This document shows, in pieces, positions 42,675 to 52,832 of a stretch of DNA of 64,000 bases. Each line of letters begins with the position of its first letter. The stretch's first letter is position 1. Source of the DNA: Piscicola geometra (lineage: Eukaryota; Annelida; Clitellata; Hirudinida; Piscicolidae); the NCBI GenBank assembly GCA_943735955.1, contig OX030961.1:6666920-6730919 (forward strand), in the 5' to 3' direction. Below the pieces are notes generated by a model. It was given only the letters and a program-made list of their open reading frames with translations. It was not told where the DNA came from and made no database searches. Position numbers and translations under genes: made by a program.

Positions 42675-45600
42675 ATGAGCTTGAAACTTCTGATAGTGTT
42701 TCTATTTTTCGGGAATTGCTATTCCTGTGAGTTAACTCATTATATTGTTGTTATATATTATTTTTTCTCTAATTAATAAATTTGACAAAAAGATCTTTCT
42801 AAATATATATAAATATTTGTATTTTTAAAATACAGCCTTGAAAATAAAAACATAATTATCACATATTTTTCGCCCAACCAGCCCTCTTGAAAGTATGCTA
42901 CTATACGAATTGGTCCCAGTACAGGTCTGGCGCGGGCCGTTTTGTTCCCGCAAATGCCGACTTTTCCCTCTGTACTCACATGATGTACGCTTTCGCCAAA
43001 GTCGTGAACAGTCAATTGCTGTCTGTTGAGTGGAACGATGAAAACACCGCCTGGTCCACCGGAATGTCTGTATTAAATTCTTCAACTCATTAGTTTTGAT
43101 TCCTGAAATCTAATAGACAAAACAGAATTTTTATATTTACAATTTTGATAAAAAAATCATTAAAAATCCATTTAACAGGTATGAGCTTTTCAACAACAAG
43201 AAACTAAATCATCCAAACGTGAAGACCCTTTTGACGGTTGGTGGCTGGAACGCTGGAATGAGCGAAATGACGAAGATGTTGGCCACCACTCAAACGAGAA
43301 GGACTTTCATCGACTCCTCTATTGCCTTCCTGCAAAAGTACAAATTTGACGGCCTTGACTTGGACTTCGCTTACCCAGGCTCTAGGGGAAGTCCAGCTGG
43401 AGACAAGCAGCGATTCAGTCTATTGATTAAGGTTTGGTTTTCAAAGTTTTAATACTTTTATATTTCAAAAAAAGAATATTTATTCAAAATGATTTATATA
43501 TATATCTATATTGACTAAAACACAAGAGAAAAGTTCAACTAATAGATAAAAAATGCGTTAAAATTGTTGGTTTTCTCGCTCACTACTTAACTAGGCCATA
43601 ATTGGTATACCGTAAAACACCATTTATTGTGCGCACCCTGTTTGGAAAAAAAGTGAAGAAACTTAAACTAGAATGTTTTGTGAAAATTTTTAAAAAGATG
43701 ATTTGAAAAAATTTATAATTTTGTTTTTCTTTAATTAAAAATTATTTAATTGAACTCTAATAATAATTAAAATGTTTAACAAAAGATTTAACAGAATGAA
43801 ATAAAAAATTTAAATTATCATTGTTCAGGAGTTTCGAGAAGTCATGGCAAGCAGAGGAATATCCTTACTTTTAACTGCGGCAGTACCAGTTGCAAAGGCT
43901 ACCATAGACAGTGCCTACGAAGTGCCAGAACTTAACAAGTGAGTTCAAAACGCCTTCAATAAATAGCTTTTCCAAATGTAAAACCATTAAAATGTTGTTG
44001 TGAAAAACATTGAGAAACATGATAATGAATATAATTGACATGCTCAACCCAGATACTTGGACTTTGTGAATCTTAGGTCTTATGACTACCGCGGTAGTTG
44101 GGATTCTACCAATGGTTTCAATTCTCCTCTCTATTCTACTGCAGGAGATAATCTCAATACGGTTAATTTTCAACAGAAGTTTTTGACGAAAATATATTTC
44201 AGTGAAATAATTAATAAATTGTAATTATCCTATTAAACTCCATTTAAATTTTCTTACCAGGACTGGAGCGTCAAATACTATCTGTCTCTAGGCTTGAATA
44301 AAACCAAATTGGTGGTAGGCCTCGCTTCTTACGGCAGATGTTTCACTCTTTCAGACCCGAACAACTTCGGAGTAGGAGCTCCCGTCTCTGGTCCATGTCC
44401 TGCTGGAGCCTATACTCTAGAAGATGGCATACTCTCTTATTATGAGGTCTTTTTATGTTTTTGTGTGTTTTCTTTTAGATAAGAAATAAAGTTATTTTGA
44501 TTGATTCGTGAACTTATTGTGATTTATTGCACATGTTAGCAAAAATTCTCTTTTCACTCGAATAATTTTGTTTATGAATAGCTTTTTAAATATTAAATTA
44601 CAAGCGTATATTTGAGAATTTTTTTTCTCTCAGATTTGTGAAATGGCAAAAGATCCAGCTGCAATTTCTGTGTGGTCAGAAACACACAAAGTACCATACC
44701 TTGTCCTCGGAAGCACTTGGGTCGGATACGACGACCAAAGAAGCTTCGATATAAAAGTGGGGTTTTTTATATAAAAATAAATTTACTTCTTTTTGGCATA
44801 AAATTTATGAATACAGTTTTTATTGTATAAAATTGATCTAAAAACCTACAATTTTCTTCGTTTCAGCAAAAATATATAGTCGACAACCAATATGCGGGCT
44901 GGTCGCTATGGTCTATGGACATGGACGATTTCTTTGGTAAACGATTTGATAAATCTTGCAAAATTGATTTAAAATTTTAAAAATAAAGAAAATATTTTGA
45001 CAATACTTTACAAACTAATTTAGGTCAATGTCAAGCGGGAACCTATCCTCTCATAAAATCTCTGAGTGATAGGTAATATTTACTGGTTTGAAATATATTC
45101 AAAATTATGGTAAAAGTGACTAAAAATTAAATTAAAAAAGAATTTTTAAATTTTCATTTTTAAAGTTTTGAATACACCACGGTTCCAATGACAACTCTTG
45201 ATCCCACTCTTCCTACAACCACGCGTACAACAACTGAGCCGAGGACTTATGCCCCTCCCGATCCCAACGCTCCAAGTGACCCTCTCATAAATCTAAACAC
45301 TTAATAGTATTTTATTTGAGTAATTTAGTGATACGAAATACATGAGTTACATCTTTATTTGAAAAAAATTATTGAATTATCAAGTTCTGTTTGAAGCTTG
45401 AGATTAATATTCAATCAATCAATCTAAATCACTGTTATTTGAAGATTCTCTCAAGGTGTGCTACTACACAAACTGGTCTCAGTACAGAGCTGGTGCAGGA
45501 GCTTACGACCCCAGCCACATTGATCCTGCTCTATGCACCCACATCATCTTCGCCTTTTGTGCCCTTAGCAACAGCCAACTACGGACCATAGAGTGGAATG

Positions 45601-48256
45601 ATGAGTCGATGTGAGTTACAGAGTTGGATGATTAAAATATTTATAAGCTCTGTTTATTAAATTTCTACATGTTGTCAACTGAAACTAAAAATCAATCTTT
45701 CAGGTATGGCAAAATCAACAATTTGAAGACCACTAACCCTCATCTTAAAACTCTTGTAGCGGTGGGTGGCTGGAACGCCGGGACATTCGAAATGACGAAG
45801 ATGCTGGCCACCACTCAAACGAGAAGGACTTTCATTGACTCCTCTATTGCCTTTCTGCAAAAGTACAAATTTGACGGCCTTGACTTGGACTTTGAGTATC
45901 CAGGCTCTAGGGGAAGTCCAGCTGCAGACAAGCAGCGATTCAGTCTTTTGATTAAGGTTTTATTTCCAAATTTGTTAGATAAATAAAAAATTATGAAATT
46001 GGAGTTTAACATATATCTTGTTTAAACGGGCAAATTGAATTTTTTCACAATATTTAAAGCTCGAAAATGCGCACCTATCGATTTGACCTTGGTACATGGG
46101 TAAAATTCGAACTCTGATTCTAAGACCAAATTTCGTTTTCTTATAAACAAAGTTGTTTTTTTAAACAAAATTTCAATACACAATTAGTGAAGATAAAACT
46201 TGTCTTTATTCAGGAATTTCGAGAGGTGATGGCAAGCAAAGGAATATACTTCATATTGATTGCGGCAGTACCGGCTCCAAAGGCTACCATAGACAGTGCC
46301 TATGAAGTGCCAGAACTTAACAAGTGAGTGAAATTATGTTTAGTAGATTACCAAAACTGAAGTTATGATAGTTTCTACTTGTTTATTGATACTTAATATA
46401 CAAACGTGTTCTACCCAGATACTTGGACTTTGTGACTATTATGTCTTATGACTACCATGGTAGTTGGGATTCTACCACTTCTTTCAATTCTCCTCTCTAC
46501 TCTACTGCAGGAGATAATCTCAGTACGGTTAGTTTAAAAAAAATTATATTAAAAACACAGTTAAAAGTTTACTGTAGTTGAAATTTAAAAACTTTTAAAA
46601 AAAATATTACATTTCTTTTTTTTAAATAATTATCTTTTAAAATCTAAAAAAATTATTTCACCAGGATTGGACCGTCAATTACTTCCTGTCACTGGGCTTG
46701 AGCAAAAGCAAATTGGTGGTAGGCCTCGCTTCTTACGGCAGATGCTTCACTCTTTCAAACCCGAACAACTTCGGAGTAGGAGCTCCCGTCTCTGGTCCTT
46801 GTCCTGCTGGAGCCTTCACCCAAGAAACCAGCTTCCTTTCTTATTACGAGGTATTCCAAATTATTTTAATAATAGTATATGCACTTTTTTTGTAAATATG
46901 GAAAAGTATAAACTGGAGTGATAAAAACGACAGATTTGCCAAATGATGAAAAATACTAATGCGAGAGATCTGTGGTCGGACACTCACCAAGTCCCCTATC
47001 TTGTTCTCGGAAGCACCTGGGTTGGCTACGACAATCCAAAAAGTTTTGCAAGCAAGGTTTTTACTTTACATACTGCTATCAATGATACCCTATTCTCTTT
47101 TTTGTGTGTATAGTTTCACTAAACTAAAATTTTCCTATGTAGCCACCTAACGATTATTTTATAAATTGACTACATTTTAGTACCAGTACATAAAAGAAAA
47201 AAACCTTGCGGGTTGGATGCTTTGGACCTTGGATTTGGATGACTTCAGAGGTTAGTCGCATCATAATTATAACTTTTAAAAATAATTTTAAAATAATTTA
47301 GTTTTAAATACATAATGACATTTCAATTTGAATTAATAAAATAAAATTACGTAATTTAAAAAAAATTAATGATTAAGAACGAAAATATTTTTAAACACTC
47401 TTTTTTTCAAATTAAATAAAATGGTTAAAAAATTTCAGGAACCATTTGCAGCTCGAACGTTCCATACCCTCTCATCAAAGCTTTATCTTCCAGGTACATC
47501 TAAATATCTAAAAACCGCGGATAATTCGCTCCGCGTATTTCACGCATCTCGGTTGAACTTTAAAGTTGACAATAAAATTTATTTAAGTTTTACTCTATTC
47601 CAATGACAGTTCACCCGCGATAGAACCAACAACGACAACCAGTACAACCACTACTACCCGTACTACTACAACAACTACTACTACTACAACTACTACTACT
47701 ACAACTACCAGTACTGCAACTACTACTAGACCTACTACTACCTCCAGTACCACTACAACTACTAGACCTACTACTACCTTCAGTACTAGTACAACTACTA
47801 GACCTACTACTACCTCCAGTACTAGTACAACTACTAGACATACTACTACTACCAGTACCACTACAACTACTAGACCTACAACGACTACCAGGACTACAAC
47901 TTTTGCTCCTACTAATGGTATAAAAAAGTATTTTTTAATGTTTATTTTTATTTTTAAAGAATACATAAATAAGCGTGAAGTATATATTTTACTTTTAGTT
48001 ATTCGTCTAAACTTCATTTAAAGTAATTTATTAAAGAACAACAATATTTTCATTAATTTTTTTTCAAGGATGTCTTAATAAAGTGGATGGCAGCTACTAC
48101 TTTTTGGGGGATTGTAAAAAATACATGGTCTGTTCTTTTGGCACTATGTACGTTATGAACTGCCCTGCTGGCTTGTACTTCGATGAAATCAACAGCACGT
48201 GCAACTACTTTGGTAACCTGGAAAGTTCGAGACAAGTCTATTGCGCAAGCCTGTGA
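42675..48256 (+). CDS. Two-module GH18 chitinase with Thr-rich linker and C-terminal CBM14
   Basis: This is a secreted chitin hydrolase. Twenty exons: 42675-42726, 42882-43065, 43179-43431, 43829-43938, 44053-44161, 44261-44446, 44634-44756, 44867-44936, 45024-45072, 45166-45275, 45445-45610, 45704-45956, 46214-46323, 46419-46527, 46665-46850, 46934-47056, 47181-47250, 47439-47493, 47610-47917, 48069-48256. They total 2814 nt in one frame, 937 residues. Order: signal peptide (1-17), GH18 module 1 (about 21-380), Thr/Pro linker (380-418), GH18 module 2 (419-773), mucin-like Thr linker (774-875), CBM14 (876-937; [27 protein letters not shown]). Module 2 keeps the [11 protein letters not shown] catalytic motif. 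Module 1 has [11 protein letters not shown], so it lacks the acid/base Glu. The exon 10-11 junction is the least certain: it uses donor CCAA|GTGACC and skips an in-frame TAA. Confidence 0.92.
42882..45072 (+). other. GH18 module 1, predicted inactive
   Basis: The module contains [32 protein letters not shown], the degenerate catalytic site [12 protein letters not shown] (Ala codon 43369-43371, residue 143) and [10 protein letters not shown]. In the last motif Arg (codon 44075-44077) replaces the Met of the family motif MxYD. The W of the canonical DWEYP motif is Phe in both modules. The hydrophobic barrel and aromatic residues near the cleft ([12 protein letters not shown]) are kept, so it may still bind chitin as a chi-lectin. 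Confidence 0.85.
45445..47493 (+). other. GH18 module 2, predicted active
   Basis: The module contains [32 protein letters not shown], the intact [12 protein letters not shown] (Glu codon 45894-45896, residue 535), [10 protein letters not shown] and [12 protein letters not shown]. Its exon lengths 166/253/110/109/186/123/70/55 parallel module 1 (184/253/110/109/186/123/70/49). Confidence 0.9.
47610..47917 (+). repeat. Thr-rich mucin-like linker with repeated coding units
   Basis: Coding blocks of about 54 bp ([16 protein letters not shown]) repeat about four times, differing at single codons (RP/RH, TFS/TSS). Dense Thr/Ser suggests O-glycosylation and an extended spacer between the catalytic module and CBM14. 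Confidence 0.85.
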
Positions 48257-48457
48257 AAGAGATGAACTTTCGTGTAGTTTTCTATTACTCTAGTGTGATT
48301 GAAATGTTTGTATAATCATTTTTTCAATATTCTCAGTTTATATTCATAGTTTAATTAATCTCTAGAAAACCGCAAAAAGAATAATCCCACTATAAATATT
48401 ATTTATACTACTTTTACTACAACGAACACCAATATGAGACAAGTAATATAGAAGAAA

Positions 48458-48463
48458 AATAAA
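48458..48463 (+). terminator. Polyadenylation signal of the chitinase gene
   Basis: AATAAA lies about 200 nt after the TGA stop at 48254-48256. Confidence 0.5.
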
Positions 48464-49039
48464 TATGTGAATTAATTTGTTATATACATTTGCAGTCATG
48501 GCGAAAAAACGGCTTTTTATCAGTCTTTAGCGACATCAGGGTCAAAAGACCGACAGTGAACAACGCTTGGACAACTGTGAATTTTTAAAATTAGTTTTTT
48601 AATTTCTTGACAAATAAATAGAATTTTCTTCCATTTATTAGTCAACTGACCAGCAAATTGTTAAAGCCTTTCGCATTGACCGCAATTGTAATTTATCATA
48701 AAATAGGAATATATTTTTTAACAATTCATTCGTTTTTACTTTAGCATAGCATTTCTTCACACATTTTTCAATCCTTTAAGCAACTTACACATTTTAGTTT
48801 TAACTTGCATTACTTCATTTCCAGTTAGTTTTGAACTTCACTAAAATAAATGTTTCCCAACAAAATCGTGTTTGTTTTAGACATTCCAGAAAACTATTAC
48901 GATTTTAACAAAAAAAAATTTAGAATGCAGACATTTATTTAAATACCAACGAACAAGCCAAATAAAAAAATTAACTTTCCAACTTCAATGTAGAGATAAA
49001 TTAATCCATTTAAGCATATATATATTTAAATAGTCTTGA

Positions 49040-49045
49040 TTTATT
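49040..49045 (-). terminator. Polyadenylation signal of the small CBM14 gene
   Basis: The minus strand reads AATAAA about 58 nt after the TGA stop. Confidence 0.5.
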
Positions 49046-49102
49046 TTCCACCGTAAATTAATGCTGAGTAATCGACGCCTGACTCAAGCCTCTCTGGAGA
49101 TT

Positions 49103-49609
49103 TCAAGCGTTGCCACAGGGTGATGACACTAGCCAGCTAAAGTTGCATCCCTGTATGCTTTCATCGAACACGAGTTTGGTATCATCCATCCAGAGGCAAG
49201 GCATGACGCTGCCAGGGATACTGCCATGGCACTTGTAGTAAAACTGGCAGGTACCTGGGACGACTACTGTCTTGTTAATATTGTCGCCTGAACAGTCGCC
49301 GACGTGGTGGCAAGGAGAGATGAAAGTGGAACTGTCTCTGCACTTTGGAGGAACGCTTTCAAACTCTAGAAGTTCATCTTCTCCACACTCTATTGTTGTT
49401 CCTACGCCTATGGGGGCAGTGGAAGAAGTGTAGCGGCAATATAATCGACGTTGATATTAGCATTATACACAAAAGCATTAGAACTCACCACTGGTGCACT
49501 CCGTGTAGGAAGTGCAACTCAGGCCATAAGTTCCTTTATCCATCATGCAGAACTCTTCAGCCAAAGCTGGCACGCACAAGACAGCGATGATTGAAAGAAG
49601 CAACTTCAT
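49103..49609 (-). CDS. Small secreted cysteine-rich protein with CBM14-like (peritrophin-A) domain
   Basis: Two exons, 49489-49609 and 49103-49407, join at phase 1 (donor AGTG|GTGAGT, acceptor CCATAG|GCGTAG) and encode 141 residues. Residues 1-17 are a signal peptide (MKLLLSIIAVLCVPALA). A short Cys-containing segment (EEFCMMDKGTYGLSC) and a second one follow. From about residue 78 the pattern DCSG...GTCQFYYKCHG...MPCLWM...LVFDESIQGCNF fits the six-Cys chitin-binding type 2 fold, with the hallmark aromatic CxFYYKC and F-D-x(4)-C. The gene is convergent with the chitinase and ends 847 bp from it. Chitin binding is inferred, and a lectin or antimicrobial role is possible. Confidence 0.85.
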
Positions 49610-49640
49610 TCTGAAAGATATCAAATCTCTCCCAGCAGTT

Positions 49641-49649
49641 CCTTATATA
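49641..49649 (-). promoter_or_regulatory. TATA box of the small CBM14 gene
   Basis: The minus strand reads TATATAAGG, beginning 40 nt upstream of the ATG. Just before the ATG the string TCTTTCAGA also resembles a splice acceptor, so trans-splicing is an alternative. Confidence 0.6.
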
Positions 49650-52600
49650 GTCTTTTGCCCAAACTTTGGTCTCTAACTTCTTAAACACTTTTCTCATTCA
49701 ATAACTTAGCCTGTTTGACATTTCTCTTTTCTGAACCCTGCTCACATCACTTCACAACTATGTCCCAATTGCCTTTTCTACCCAGTCAAAGTGCTCTGAA
49801 AACAATTAGCTTCTCATGAGCTTTCTCATTGTATTATCACAAAATGGCTGATGCCAACCAGGTTATTGATGACATGAGCTTTTCATTCAACAAATATTGA
49901 GTTCAGTCGAGGCTTTGGAGATGTTATCATCAGCCAAAGTTGAGTGTTCAGAGAACTTAAGGTAGATATTAGTTTCGTCACGCATGTAGATTTAAAAAAT
50001 AAATATATTTGTTTTAAAATATAAAAATATTATTCTTATAAGTTATTTAGATGAATAAGTTAAACTTTTACTATCTTGATTTTTAAAATATATTTTTAAC
50101 ATTTATGGTCTGTTTTTTTTCTAATCAAAGAGGTTTAATCTGAACGCTTTTCTAGAGTCACGACGTAAAATGGAAAATTATGGGTTACAAAATGACAAAA
50201 AACTATTTTTAAACAAGATGGCAGTCTTTTCATCTAACCTGATCTTTTTTAAAGTTATCTAGTGCTTAATTGCGTGGAGCTAAAAAATAGTTCCGATGGA
50301 ATGTTGCAACCTAGGTAAATAATTCATGAGTATTGTTGCTCTCAGTGTATAAAAACGCATTACAGGATAATCATATAAAAAAACAATAATTGATCAAGAC
50401 TTATTTAAAAAAAAGTAATATGAATGATGGTGAAAATCTAGTTTTGCATCTTTCACCCGTCGATCTTCTTCACAAAATTCGGCTATGAATTATTTTTGGA
50501 TATTTTCGTTTTGCCGGTCTGACAACCTGTGGAACGCACTAGCCTTGATCTGTACATTCCCGATTCGAAACCACAGTTTGACTGCACTCGAAGTCGGCCC
50601 ATCAAATTATGAAAGGCATTCCAAGTAATACACGAGTAGCCTATTGATTAAACAATCTTGATGCATAATTAATGCCCATAGAAGCGTTTTCATCAGCGAA
50701 GCTCTATAAATATTTGCGGTTGCATGGTCGCTTGCTACACCACAAGTCTGCCGATTAATCTTGATAGCGGCTTGGTCAGCTGCCAAATCCATATTTAGAT
50801 TCCGTCTGCGTCCTTCAATTATGTATCGATAATGTATGCAACGTCAGAAGTTGTCTTCTCGATTGCTCTTTTCGCGGTCTTTCCGGGTTGAAAACGATCA
50901 ATAAATTAGTGATGACAGGTGTTTAGACGGTAATTTTGGGTGCCAACCAGTAATGATTCATTAAATAACATAATCCATGATTTAAACACCATATACTTTA
51001 AAATATTGTAATAAATGATCATTCAATTAATTTCCAATTCTCTCAAGCTATTTATTGAACATTCAGTTTGTAACTTTATGCCACTTTTATTCACAATTTC
51101 ATTTAATATCTTTTGCTTTACGAAAAAAAGTATAGTTTAAAAATATTTTTTTATATCTTATTATAAATATAAATTCGAAACTAAGCGTACGAAATGTAAG
51201 AAAGATTTAGATTTTAAAATAGAAGATAGGACAATTAATTACCAATGATTTATTGAGAACAATAGAGTAATACCTAGGTTTTAGTCTGGCTTATAAATCA
51301 AAATCATACATCACTTAGAATAATTAAATTTAAATTATATAAATTTTAAAAAATTATTTAAACATTTATTTCAAGGACCTATTTATCCTTTAGGATATGT
51401 TAAAAGCCATTTAAATGGAAATAATTTTTTTATTATTAAATAATATATTACATTTTTTAAAAATTGTAACTTTTATTTTTTACTTCACATTTGTAATGCA
51501 ATCTAATGAAATTCCATTGTGAATATAACAAAACTTGGTTCATTTCCTCTATCGATATCTTTAAAAACTATTTCAGTTTTTGCCAAAGAATTTGAACCTT
51601 TTTAAACTGAAGAACGTATTCAACAACCAAAATTTAAATAACAAACAAACTCAATCATACATGAAGTTTGAAAATGTAAAGAATTAATAAAAAACTCAAT
51701 CATACATGAAGGTTGCATGTATGCAAATAAATACATCAATGCCAATTATGATTAATGGATGTCTGCAAACATTCTCTTGAAACGCCGAAGAATCGATCGA
51801 TGAATAAATAATTAATGAAACATACAAAAGAGTAATGAAAACAACAACAAACAATTCAATAGCTTTCAATTGTCTAATAACTTTATAACGTTTGAAGCCT
51901 GCTAATATTTGTTTTTTCTTTAATTTAGTTTTTAAAAACTCATAAAATGTATGATGGTCATTCGTTTAAGAAAGGTTTTTTCGAAGCCTGCTACTTAATT
52001 TGTTTCAAGTTACTTTAGATAATAACTCAAGAATGGCAATTAAAATAGATAAATGATCAAGGTAGCACTCCATATTAGACCAAATTGGGAGCGAATATTT
52101 ACTCCCTAAAATATTAAAAGTAATAAATCCACAATTAATCCTAAAAAAATACATAAAGCGGAGATCGATTCATATTTCGAGTGATTAACGGCTCTTCGAT
52201 CCAGAATGAATTTGTATCATTTAAACACTAGAGCATCAATTCACTTCCATTCTCTCAGACTCCCACACGTGTCTCGTTAAAATATAGTATGTTCTAGCAT
52301 TTTCAAATGAAATTTTACTACTATTGTCCTGTCAAAATCGTCCATTATATACACAAGTTAGATTTGAGAATTTTAAAAATATTTTTTGATCTATTCAAAG
52401 AAGCGCCAGCTCAGGCGCAATAAAGGATGGCTGTAATCAGAGATTATACAAAAAAAACATAAAAACCAAGGTACGGTAAATTTTTCAAATAATAAGTTTT
52501 TTTAAAATAAATAAAATAATACAAACTTAATAAAAGAACAAAAATAAAAAGAATATGTTTTGAAGTCGTAATGGTGGAGTGGGTTGGTAGAGTATCAGCA

Positions 52601-52832
52601 TTAGGCGTTCAACAGTGGAAGAAATTTGTAGCTTTAATTAAGTTTGACATCAAGCAAATGTGTGGTGGTAATTGTGTAGTCAATGAGGTTCTTTCAGCAT
52701 ACTCAAACTGATGGCCAGCTGATTGGAGTTTGAGTGGTTTCCTTCCGAAGTGTCCGAACCTCCGGGGTCATGGAGCATAATGGAAGTGACTTTCCTGATT
52801 GAATGCTAAGAGAAGACTTGAAGGGAATGTTC
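49650..52832. other. AT-rich interval without a recognised gene
   Basis: No exon with domain similarity was seen on either strand. Short ORFs such as 50607-50792 (minus) have no recognisable features. A direct repeat around CTCAATCATACATGAAG occurs at about 51649 and 51696. Confidence 0.5.

Noticed and set aside
45302..45304. Stop codon ending a separate single-module chitinase gene
   Set aside because: No leader exon, promoter or AATAAA lies between the modules, and a phase-1 donor at 45275 joins in frame to the acceptor at 45445. It is kept as a possible isoform end.
52565..52620. tRNA gene
   Set aside because: An A-box-like string is present, but there is no B box at the right distance and no acceptor-stem pairing.
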